Below, piece by piece: positions 25,878 through 32,969 of a DNA stretch of 64,000 bases. Origin of the DNA: an archaeon. GTDB taxonomy: Archaea; Thermoproteota; Nitrososphaeria; Nitrososphaerales; Gagatemarchaeaceae. Below the pieces are notes generated by a model that saw nothing but the letters and a program-made list of their open reading frames with translations, made no database searches and was not told where the DNA came from. The DNA lies in contig CP066694.1 of NCBI GenBank assembly GCA_016432545.1, forward strand, positions 744,001-808,000. The letters are read 5' to 3'. The stretch's first letter is position 1. Each line of letters begins with the position of its first letter. The translations under genes and the position numbers were made by a program.

Positions 25878-26433
25878 TCGAAATCACCGCGGGCTTCGAC
25901 TTTGCGTTTACTGAGCCCTTCTCTATGAAGCTTCTGCGCCCCCACTTCGCCGAGGCGGAGGCGACGAGGCGGTGGGAGCCCTTGCCGAGAGAGGAGGCGG
26001 GAATCTTGAGGGTCTTCTCGACATCGAGCATCTTCGACTTCGCGTCCTCCACGCTGTGGGGGATCTTGGGCGGGCCGCCGTCCTCGGGGACTATCATGGC
26101 CCAGATCCGGTAGGGGAGGTCCGGGTCGCGGCTCCAGTAGAAGCTCGCCCTCCGCACTTCCTTCTTGGTCTCAGAGGCCTTCCGGGTGATGAGCCCCCGC
26201 CGGACGCCGACCGAGGCCCTCAGCGTCAGGCGGAGTATCTTGTCGAAGTCTTCCCAGGCGACGGTCCAGACCTCCGGATGGAATGCTTCGCGGAGGCCCC
26301 CAACAACCCTGAACTCCAGGTTGGCCGATATCGTCTCGTTGACGCCGTAGGACTTCTTGTCAGTGAGGAGCTTCACACGGTCCGCCTTGGTCGGTCCCCA
26401 TGAGTAGTCGCCTCTCCGGTCCTTGAGTGGCAA
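25870..26433 (-). CDS. Hypothetical protein in operon with OsmC
   Basis: A 187-residue soluble protein with no signal peptide. Alternating hydrophobic strands (LEFRVVGGL, VWTVAWEDF, YRIWAMIVPED) and a C-terminal strand-rich part suggest an all-beta, immunoglobulin- or arrestin-like fold. There is no catalytic motif and I do not recognise the family. Its stop overlaps the OsmC start, implying shared expression. Confidence 0.55.
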   Translation of the reverse strand: MPLKDRRGDYSWGPTKADRVKLLTDKKSYGVNETISANLEFRVVGGLREAFHPEVWTVAWEDFDKILRLTLRASVGVRRGLITRKASETKKEVRRASFYWSRDPDLPYRIWAMIVPEDGGPPKIPHSVEDAKSKMLDVEKTLKIPASSLGKGSHRLVASASAKWGRRSFIEKGSVNAKSKPAVISIE

Positions 26434-26460
26434 TTCGGAAGGGCGGCGACTGGCTGCTGG

Positions 26461-27318
26461 TTAAAAGTTTGATTGGGCGATGCCTTCCGCGTTCCTCGAC
26501 GCGGCCCGTCTGAGGATGTTCGGAACCTCGCGGACGACCGCCGCGACACGGAAGGAGCAGACTTCGTCGCCGTGCGTGACGCACTGCGCCTCGGAGACGT
26601 CGAAGGGTGCCCCGAAGAGACCCGACATGAACCCTCTCAGGTGCGCCCTGAAGAAGACGCTCTTCTGGCGGATGCGCCTCTTGGAGGAGGCCTCGCACTC
26701 GAAGAGCCCCTTTGCGTGGACGACGACTGGGAACTCGGACGACTTTGACCTTTCGATGGAGACTTCCGCGTACCCTAGGGCCGAGTAGGCGCTGAGGAGC
26801 TCGTCGAGCTGTGCGACCGCGAAGTCGTGCCCAAAGTCTTCCAGCATCTCGGTCGCGGATTGGCGCCCCATCGCCTCGGCCATCTGGTCGATGATCGTTC
26901 CCGCTCCGCTGCCGAAGACGCTCCAGAGCCTTAGGAGCATCTCGTTTAGGGCCTCTGCCCTCATGATGACCGCCTTCCTTCCGGCCCACTGGACCGGGAA
27001 GTGCTGCTTGTCGACCATGAACCCGTCCTCAGACGCCACGACGTCCACCGACTCGACCACGTCGATCGATTGGAGGGTGCTCTTGAACTCCGAGATCCCG
27101 CCCATCGCGTCGGTGACGTCAGCGAAGAAGCTCCAGGTGGCGACAGGGGAAGCGCTCGGCGCGTTCATGAACCCTGAGAGCATGTTGACATCGAGGTCAG
27201 ATACCGCCTGGCTGCACTTTGCCAGAGCTCCCTTGACGTTCTTGACCCGAATGACGACTTCCGCCAGCCGGCGGCCGGGGGCGTACTCCCAGATTTCCAC
27301 ATTCTTTGGATATCGCAT
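26461..27318 (-). CDS. ACT-like plus V4R-domain protein
   Basis: A 285-residue cytosolic protein. The N-terminal 85 residues form an ACT-like ligand-binding fold (EVVIRVKNVKGALAKCSQAVSDL). The rest is a V4R domain (about 125-265) ending with the family signature QCVTHGDEVCSFRV and an upstream FECEASSKRRIRQKSVFFRAH. V4R domains bind small hydrophobic molecules or metals and occur in regulators and TRAPP-like proteins. Cysteines near 211, 254 and 262 could bind zinc. A TATA box (CTTTATTTAG, about 27348-27357) lies upstream of ATG 27318. Confidence 0.7.
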   Translation of the reverse strand: MRYPKNVEIWEYAPGRRLAEVVIRVKNVKGALAKCSQAVSDLDVNMLSGFMNAPSASPVATWSFFADVTDAMGGISEFKSTLQSIDVVESVDVVASEDGFMVDKQHFPVQWAGRKAVIMRAEALNEMLLRLWSVFGSGAGTIIDQMAEAMGRQSATEMLEDFGHDFAVAQLDELLSAYSALGYAEVSIERSKSSEFPVVVHAKGLFECEASSKRRIRQKSVFFRAHLRGFMSGLFGAPFDVSEAQCVTHGDEVCSFRVAAVVREVPNILRRAASRNAEGIAQSNF

Positions 27319-27450
27319 GGTTCCTAGCCCCTATGCTCATGGTAAATTCTAAATAAAGGTTGCTCTAAGGGCCTAGCGGGAGTGACCGCCATAGCGATAC
27401 CGGGGGGCCCACTGGGGGCCAGGGAAGGGACTTGGAATCAGCACAGCTTA

Positions 27451-27460
27451 AATCGCGATT
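27451..27460 (+). promoter_or_regulatory. Palindromic candidate operator AATCGCGATT
   Basis: A perfect 10-bp palindrome located 8 bases upstream of the TATA box at 27468-27475 for the Lrp-like regulator gene; part of it (ATCGCG) recurs just after the TATA box. It is a possible autoregulatory site. Confidence 0.4.
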
Positions 27461-27467
27461 GCGCATG

Positions 27468-27475
27468 TTATATCG
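27468..27475 (+). promoter_or_regulatory. TATA box for the Lrp-like regulator
   Basis: TTATATCG centred 26 nt before ATG 27498, the standard leaderless spacing. It excludes the upstream TTG at 27432 as the main start. Confidence 0.6.
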
Positions 27476-27497
27476 CGGGCACTGCCAGGAGAATTGG

Positions 27498-28640
27498 ATG
27501 ACACTCGTTCAGCCCGAGGCCAATAACGTTAACGCACGCACAGTGCAGATGGTGAAGCTCCTCACCGAAGTTGGCCCTGACGTCCCTGAAATATCGAGGC
27601 GCCTGGGGCAGTTCAAGGAGTCCGTCAGGTACAGGTACAAGGAGAAAATAGTCAACAAGGGGATTGCGGTCCAGGCCGCAGTGGACCACGAGAGGCTGGG
27701 GCTCAAGAGGATGGTCCTTGTGGTCGAGTTCAGCGAGCCGTACAAGCAGTATGCGCAGGCGATCTTTGCAGCGATGAACGAGCTGTCCTATCTCGTGGGC
27801 TTCGCGAAGGTTATGGTCAGCGGGCAGTACACGGTCAACCTGAGCGCGCCGGCGAGGCTGCTCGGCGAGGTCAAGGAGTTCTTCCTGTCTCTGAGGGAGA
27901 AGGGGATGTTCACCACCGTGGAGGTATACGAGTTCGACTGGATGAGGGTAGTCCCGATGAGGGCGGAGTACTACGACTTCGACACGGGAAGGTGGGACTT
28001 TGAGTGGCAGGGCCCCGCGTCCCAGGACTTCGAGGGGGCAGGCTACTCTCCCTCGGCGCTGTCGAAGTTCGACAAGATCGACCTTCTGATCATCAAGGAG
28101 CTTCAGATGGACGCGAACAAGTCGCTGAAGGAGATCTCCGACAAGCTGGGGATCAACTACAAGAAGCTCGCGTGGCACCACAGCGCTCACGTCTGCGAGA
28201 GGAAGCTGATCCACGGATACAGCGTCAACTGGATGGGGACCAGGTACGACTACGGGATGGAGAAGGCCCTCCACAGGAAGCACAGGTACTTCGCCCTCGA
28301 GCTGTTCGTGAAGAACGTGAGCGAGTACGAGAAGATGGCCCTGCGCCAGCAGATCGACCGCCTGCCCTTCGTGTGGGCTGAGGCGGCCGGGAAGGACTAC
28401 TTCGCACAGGTGGCCCTCCCGGTCGATTTCGTCGTCGAGGGGCTTCAGTACGTGGGCAACGCGGCCGCGGCCGTCAAGGACAGGATGAGCCTCTACACGA
28501 TGGACCAGTCAGACGCGACAAGCTTCACCATCTCATACCAGCTGTACGACCCGTCCAGCAAGCAGTGGCTGTTCAACAGGCTAGACCTGAGCAAGAGATT
28601 CGACGAGCTGATAATGCAAATAAAAGTCGGAGCTCACTAG
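27498..28640 (+). CDS. Large Lrp/AsnC-like transcriptional regulator with two HTH domains
   Basis: A 380-residue protein with an N-terminal helix-turn-helix (TVQMVKLLTEVGPDVPEISRRLG, about residues 14-38), a mixed alpha/beta middle, a second HTH (KFDKIDLLIIKELQMDANKSLKEISDKLG, about 192-222) and a C-terminal alpha/beta part. This duplicated HTH-ligand-domain design of 370-400 residues is seen in thaumarchaeal AsnC-type regulators. It is probably DNA-binding and self-regulated through the palindrome just upstream of its TATA box. The target genes are unknown. Confidence 0.7.
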   Translation: MTLVQPEANNVNARTVQMVKLLTEVGPDVPEISRRLGQFKESVRYRYKEKIVNKGIAVQAAVDHERLGLKRMVLVVEFSEPYKQYAQAIFAAMNELSYLVGFAKVMVSGQYTVNLSAPARLLGEVKEFFLSLREKGMFTTVEVYEFDWMRVVPMRAEYYDFDTGRWDFEWQGPASQDFEGAGYSPSALSKFDKIDLLIIKELQMDANKSLKEISDKLGINYKKLAWHHSAHVCERKLIHGYSVNWMGTRYDYGMEKALHRKHRYFALELFVKNVSEYEKMALRQQIDRLPFVWAEAAGKDYFAQVALPVDFVVEGLQYVGNAAAAVKDRMSLYTMDQSDATSFTISYQLYDPSSKQWLFNRLDLSKRFDELIMQIKVGAH

Positions 28641-28646
28641 GAAAGC

Positions 28647-28769
28647 CTAGTGAGTTCCCCAACCGCTCAAAGCCTCGAGCGGGGCGATCTTCAGGCCCAG
28701 GGTCGCGAAAATAAGACTCGCGCCGCTGAGTGCCAGCATTCCGTATCGGATTTGTTCGTCTAGGGTCAT
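28647..28769 (-). CDS. 40-residue small membrane protein
   Basis: A short frame with ATG 28769 and stop TAG at 28647, encoding a polar N-terminus (MTLDEQIRYG), a single hydrophobic segment (about residues 11-31) and a short tail ending WGTH. A TATA box CTTAAAAATC is centred 26-27 nt before the ATG, the exact leaderless spacing used by neighbouring genes, which argues that it is real. It lies tail-to-tail with the Lrp-like regulator gene and divergent from the VIT transporter gene. Function unknown. Confidence 0.6.
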   Translation of the reverse strand: MTLDEQIRYGMLALSGASLIFATLGLKIAPLEALSGWGTH

Positions 28770-28790
28770 GGCCCCTGCCTCTGCTAAAGT

Positions 28791-28800
28791 GATTTTTAAG
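28791..28800 (-). promoter_or_regulatory. TATA box for the 40-residue protein
   Basis: CTTAAAAATC on the minus strand, centred 26-27 nt before ATG 28769. Confidence 0.55.
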
Positions 28801-28916
28801 ACTGCGCCTACGCATGATACGGACTCAACATAACTGCGTGAAATCGCAAGTTGAAATCGCCCTTTCCCGGGCCGCAGGCCCCTGACAGGCTCCAATTAGC
28901 CCGCCAAGCCCTAAAT

Positions 28917-29651
28917 ATGGTCGCAGGGTCTGATTTGCGAGCCTCTCTGTCTGTCAGCACCCAGGAGAAGCACCCGCACATCCCCGCCAGGCACATAATG
29001 GACAGGATTGTGCTCGGAGGGAGCGACGGGGCGATAGAGTGCGTCGCCATGGCCGCGGCCCTCAACGGGGCGGGGGTAGCGTTCGGGACCGTCCTGATAG
29101 CCGGGCTCGCCTTCGCGCTGGCCGGAGGGGCGTCGATGTTCTTCAGCTCCTACCTTGCTAGGAGGTCAGAGATCGGGGCGCTGAAGATGGACATCGCACG
29201 TGAGAAGATGGAGATCGAGTCCGAGCCAGAGGAGGAGAGGGCAGAGCTCGAGGCGCTCCTGAAGGAAGAGGGATACGAGCAGAGAGAGGTCGACGTCATC
29301 ATGGGAAGGCTGGTCAAGAACAAGGAGCTGTGGCTGAGGGAGCAGCTGAGGCACGAGCTCCGGGTCAACGTCGAGGACCTCGAGACCGACCCGCTCCTTG
29401 GCCCCGGGCTTGCGGGCGCGGCCTTCTTCGGGACCGCAATCCTGGCGATCGCTGCCTACACGCTCGCCCTGGAGAGGGTCGAGACCCTGCTGCTCTCGGT
29501 CGTGCTGTCACTGCTCGCACTCTTCTCGCTGAGCTCGAGGCTCTTCACTCCTACCCACTTCAGCGCGAAGGCCGGACTCGAGTCTGCGGCCGTAGGGGGG
29601 GTCGCTGCGGGCGCTCTCTATTCGATAGGCCTGCTGATAGGGTCGCTGTGA
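28917..29651 (+). CDS. VIT1/CCC1-family metal transporter
   Basis: About 244 residues. HIMDRIVLGGSDGAIECVAMAAALNGAG is the typical first helix pair of vacuolar iron transporter/CCC1 proteins, followed by a helix ending in FFSSYLARRSE, a long acidic cytoplasmic insertion (about residues 100-175) that in family members binds metal, and three C-terminal helices. It is predicted to move Fe2+ or Mn2+ across the membrane. ATG 28917 is given; later starts near 28998 are possible because TATA-like TAAATATGG overlaps 28912-28920. Confidence 0.75.
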   Translation: MVAGSDLRASLSVSTQEKHPHIPARHIMDRIVLGGSDGAIECVAMAAALNGAGVAFGTVLIAGLAFALAGGASMFFSSYLARRSEIGALKMDIAREKMEIESEPEEERAELEALLKEEGYEQREVDVIMGRLVKNKELWLREQLRHELRVNVEDLETDPLLGPGLAGAAFFGTAILAIAAYTLALERVETLLLSVVLSLLALFSLSSRLFTPTHFSAKAGLESAAVGGVAAGALYSIGLLIGSL

Positions 29652-29654
29652 GGG

Positions 29655-31073
29655 TCAGGCGCCTATCTTCCCGGCCATCTTCAGGAAGTCCGAACCCTTG
29701 CCGGTCCGCTCGTAAAGCACTCTGTTCCTGCCCTTCACGGTGGTGACCCCCACTCTCGAGACCAGTTGAAGGGCTTCGAGCTCCTCAAGGTGCTGGTAGA
29801 TGCTTGCGGTCGTGATCGACCTGGTGGAGGAGAGCTCCTTCCAGAGGTCGTAGCCGAAGCCGGGGCGCCCGAGGAGCCTGAGGATGGTCATCTTGGTCTC
29901 GCCCACCTGGGAAGGAGCCGGTTCCGCGCCGCGGACCGGGAGGGAGCGTGCCGCCCTAGCGATCCTGGAGACGACTCGGGTGTCCTTCAAGCCCGCACCA
30001 GTGATTACGCAGACCACAGTCTCGTCCCTGTCGAGCGCCCCCACCTTCCTTGCTGAGTGAAGGCAGGCCACGGCGGAGGCGGAGGCGGGCTCCGCGAAGA
30101 TCCCCTCGCTGCGGGCAAGTAGGCTGGTGGCTCGTATCGTCTCGTCTGCAGTCACGTCGATGGTGGTCCCTCCTGAGGCCCTCACCGACCTCTTGGCCTC
30201 CTCGAGCAGTATTGGGTCAGACTCCTCGAGTTCGGTGAGGTTGCTCGGGTCGCCCCGGGTCTTCCTTGAGTTCGGAGGCCTTTCCCTAGAAGTGGCCCCG
30301 GCCATGCGCGCGCCGATGAGCCGGGTCTGACCGCCCTCCGTGAGCCCCGCCTCCTTGAGCTGCTCGAGGGCCCTCCACACCATGGTCAGGTGGCCGCCCG
30401 TCCCGATTGGGAGGACAATCGCGTCTGGCGGCGCCCACTTCATTTCCTGGACGACCTCAAGGCAGGTTGTCTTCTCTCCCTCGAGGAAGTATGGGTTGGC
30501 CGCGTCGACCTCAAGGACTCTCCTGGAGGATCGTTCGACCGTGAGGGGGGCGGACGAGACCCCGACCTCCGCCCCAAACGCTATCATCTGGTAGAGCTTG
30601 CCTTGGTCAGTCGTCGGGCTTATGCGCACTTGCGAGGCGATCCCCGCCTTTGCGCAATAGGCAGAGAGAGAGGCCCCAAGGTTGCCGGTCGTCATGCAGG
30701 AGCATGAGACGACCCCGGCGCTCAGCGCGAGGCTTACCAGCAGCGTAGCCCCCCGGTCCATGAACGAACCCGTCGGGTTGCGGGTCTCGTCTTTGAGGAA
30801 GAGGCTGCGGAGTGAAAGTTCGTCGCCCAGCCGCCCGGACGGGAGCAGGGGAGTCGCGCCCTCGCCCAGGGTCACGATTTGCTCGGACGGAACCTCTGGC
30901 AGTAGCGCTCTGTACCTCCAGACACCGGAGGGCGGGGACTCGAAGTCCTCGCGTGCAACGCTCTTCAGCGCTTTTGGCACGAGCAGAGGAGGGCCGCCAC
31001 AGCTGGGACAGGTTGGCGCGAGGGAGTCGCTCTCGAATCCGTGCGCGCACTTCGTGCAACGGAGAGAAGTCAT
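29655..31073 (-). CDS. Threonine-synthase-like protein fused to a winged helix, PLP lysine replaced by Met
   Basis: A 472-residue fusion: zinc ribbon (CTKC and CPSC, residues 6-25), a fold-type II PLP-enzyme domain resembling threonine synthase (about 60-385) and a C-terminal PadR-like winged helix (about 395-472, ITTASIYQHLEELEALQLV). The motif that normally reads NPTGSFKDRG reads NPTGSFMDRG, so Met105 replaces the lysine forming the Schiff base with PLP. The phosphate-cup region (PIGTGGHLTMVW) and FAEPASASA are retained. It is thus probably a ligand-binding regulator and not an active ThrC. It diverges from an ECF S-component gene across 43 bases. Confidence 0.8.
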   Translation of the reverse strand: MTSLRCTKCAHGFESDSLAPTCPSCGGPPLLVPKALKSVAREDFESPPSGVWRYRALLPEVPSEQIVTLGEGATPLLPSGRLGDELSLRSLFLKDETRNPTGSFMDRGATLLVSLALSAGVVSCSCMTTGNLGASLSAYCAKAGIASQVRISPTTDQGKLYQMIAFGAEVGVSSAPLTVERSSRRVLEVDAANPYFLEGEKTTCLEVVQEMKWAPPDAIVLPIGTGGHLTMVWRALEQLKEAGLTEGGQTRLIGARMAGATSRERPPNSRKTRGDPSNLTELEESDPILLEEAKRSVRASGGTTIDVTADETIRATSLLARSEGIFAEPASASAVACLHSARKVGALDRDETVVCVITGAGLKDTRVVSRIARAARSLPVRGAEPAPSQVGETKMTILRLLGRPGFGYDLWKELSSTRSITTASIYQHLEELEALQLVSRVGVTTVKGRNRVLYERTGKGSDFLKMAGKIGA

Positions 31074-31093
31074 CCTTTCAGGCCCGCTCAGCC

Positions 31094-31102
31094 GATATAT
31101 AG
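31094..31102. promoter_or_regulatory. Near-palindromic TATA element between divergent genes
   Basis: GATATATAG lies in the 43-base gap between the threonine-synthase-like gene (start 31073, minus) and the ECF S-component gene (start 31117, plus). On the minus strand it is 25 nt from the ATG, ideal for a leaderless transcript. On the plus strand ATG 31117 is only 19 nt away, so if it works in that direction the start would be TTG 31150. Confidence 0.45.
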
Positions 31103-31116
31103 GTTGGGACTTTAAT

Positions 31117-31959
31117 ATGCCCGAGAGCGGGATTTGTGCGAAGGAAATCTTGGGCGCCCAGCTATCGGAGAGTCAGCGAAGGTCCAACAGCGTCACAGTC
31201 GCGGGAGCCGCAGTCTTCACTGCCTTTGTCGCCGCAGCGACCGCCCTCTTTGCGGTAAACCTACCGCTAGGCTACTTCAATGTCGGCGAGATTATGGTCT
31301 ACACTTCGGCGCTGTTGATGGGGCCCTATGTTGGGTTCTTTGCGGGCGGGTTCGGGTCCATGATTGCGGACCTCGCGACTGGATATCCACAGTATGCCGC
31401 CGGCACCTTCGTAATCAAGGGAGCCGAGGGGTTCATCGTGGGCTTCCTGTCCACGAGGGTCTTCTCGAGGCTCTCGAGGACCGAGTGGAGGGCGACCACA
31501 ATCGCGACGGGCGTGATCGTCTCGGTCCTGCTGGGGTACGTCGGTGTCACTTACCTGTCGGGCAGCTTTTCGATAGCCTTGGGCGGAACTCTGTACGTCC
31601 CCTGGTTCCTGGGCGGCAACTGGAGCGTCCCGGCCTATCAGGTCGACTTGGACGTACCGGCCTACTTCTGGGCGGGCCTAGCCGCTCTTGTCCTTGCTGT
31701 GCTCACAGTCGTGGCGACCCGGAGCGCGGGAGGGACGGGGAAGATGGCGCTTGCTGTACTTGTAGGAGGGGCAGAGATGGTCGCGGGGTACTTCCTTTAT
31801 GAGACGTACGCGTTGCAGCTGGGTAGCTACCCGCCCACAGAGGTCCCTTTCAACATCGCCCAGGCCCTCGTGGGGCTCATAGTGGCGGTGCCTCTTGTGA
31901 GGAGCGCGAAGAAGGTGGCGGGGCGCCGGGGGGCAAGGCCCCGGGGTTCAGTACCGTAG
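31117..31959 (+). CDS. ECF transporter S component (vitamin-type substrate binder)
   Basis: About 280 residues with six or seven hydrophobic helices. FNVGEIMVYTSALLMGPYVGFFAGGFGSMIADLATGYPQYA matches the second and third helices of energy-coupling-factor S components, membrane proteins that capture vitamins such as riboflavin, thiamine or pyridoxine for an ECF ABC importer. No EcfA or EcfT gene is in the window, so it would use a shared module or act alone. It is followed after 2 bases by an AIR-synthase-like gene, with which it likely forms an operon. TTG 31150 is an alternative start. The substrate is unknown. Confidence 0.75.
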   Translation: MPESGICAKEILGAQLSESQRRSNSVTVAGAAVFTAFVAAATALFAVNLPLGYFNVGEIMVYTSALLMGPYVGFFAGGFGSMIADLATGYPQYAAGTFVIKGAEGFIVGFLSTRVFSRLSRTEWRATTIATGVIVSVLLGYVGVTYLSGSFSIALGGTLYVPWFLGGNWSVPAYQVDLDVPAYFWAGLAALVLAVLTVVATRSAGGTGKMALAVLVGGAEMVAGYFLYETYALQLGSYPPTEVPFNIAQALVGLIVAVPLVRSAKKVAGRRGARPRGSVP

Positions 31960-31961
31960 GC

Positions 31962-32969
31962 ATGAAGTCGGGCGTGCTCAGGCCCGGCAAAGTTCCGATC
32001 GGCCTCCTCGAGAAGACGGTCCTCAGGATGACAGGGGCGAGTTCGAAATTGGAGGCGGTACCTCCGGGAGCGGGCCTTGACTTTGCTTCAGTCAGGGTAG
32101 GGAGAGAGTTCCTGCTGGTGTCTGCCGACCCGATCACCGGAGTCGAGCACAGGATCGGCGACTACGCGGTCCAGGTTACAGCCAACGACATCGCGACGAG
32201 CGGGAATCGACAGCAGTTCGCCGAGACTGTGATACTCCTCCCCGAGAAGTCCAGACCGGCTGACCTCGAGGAGATTGCGCACCAAATCCATTCCGCGGCC
32301 GAGAGGCTCGGAGTCACGATCCTCGGGGGGCACACCGAGGTTACGCCGGGGCTGAGGAGGCCGATCGTCTCTGTGACAGGCTTCAGCCTCGTGGACGCAT
32401 ACGTCTCTTCAGGAGGGGTGCGGCCCGGCGACACCCTCATGATGACAAAGACCGCTGGCATCGAAGGTACCGCGGTCCTGGCGTCCGAGGGAGGGCTTGA
32501 GGGAAGACTGAATCCGCGCGAGCTGAAGCGGGCTGGAGGATTTCTCTCGAGAATCTCTGTCGTGGAGGAGGGGGTGAAGGCCTTCGGGACTGGAGGGGTC
32601 CGCGCTATGCACGACTGTACCGAGGGAGGGGTCCTTGGCGCGGCCTTCGAGATGTCTGTGGCGTCAGGGGTCGGGTTCGAGCTTGTCGAGCGGGCGGTCC
32701 CGGTTGCGGCGGAGACCAGGAGAATCTGCGAGGCTCTCTCTCTAGACCCTCTGAGGCTCATCGCTTCGGGCGCCATGCTGATGGCCGTCAAGCCAGGAGA
32801 GGAGCGCAAGGTAGCAAAGGCCCTTCGCTCGATCGCCGAGACGACCGTGATCGGCTCTCTCGGAGGCACTGCCAGAGTCTGCGCGAGGGACGGAGGGAAG
32901 AAGGAGAAGCTGACCGAGGCGCCGGAAGACGAGTTATGGAGAGTGCTTCGCGCCGCTGGCCGGAGGTGA
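31962..32969 (+). CDS. AIR-synthase/HypE-like enzyme
   Basis: A 335-residue member of the PurM/ThiL/HypE/SelD ATP-binding superfamily. The N-terminal half carries SADPITG and VTANDIATSGNRQQF, which supply Mg-ATP-binding acidic residues, and GGHTEVTPG; the C-terminal half contains MHDCTEGGVLGAAFEM, the HypE-like DxTxGG motif. No hydrogenase genes are nearby, and many archaea carry HypE-like proteins of unsettled role. Cotranscription with an ECF vitamin transporter suggests a cofactor pathway, which is inference. Its 3' end overlaps the convergent topoisomerase gene by 36 bases. Confidence 0.75.
   Translation: MKSGVLRPGKVPIGLLEKTVLRMTGASSKLEAVPPGAGLDFASVRVGREFLLVSADPITGVEHRIGDYAVQVTANDIATSGNRQQFAETVILLPEKSRPADLEEIAHQIHSAAERLGVTILGGHTEVTPGLRRPIVSVTGFSLVDAYVSSGGVRPGDTLMMTKTAGIEGTAVLASEGGLEGRLNPRELKRAGGFLSRISVVEEGVKAFGTGGVRAMHDCTEGGVLGAAFEMSVASGVGFELVERAVPVAAETRRICEALSLDPLRLIASGAMLMAVKPGEERKVAKALRSIAETTVIGSLGGTARVCARDGGKKEKLTEAPEDELWRVLRAAGRR

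Noticed and set aside
27360-27430. Rho-independent terminator upstream of the Lrp-like gene
   Set aside because: GC-rich half-repeats (GGGCC) are present but no clean stem followed by a T run was found.
29655-31073. Plain annotation as active threonine synthase
   Set aside because: The lysine required for PLP Schiff-base formation is a methionine in the sequence as given, so catalytic function is not supported.
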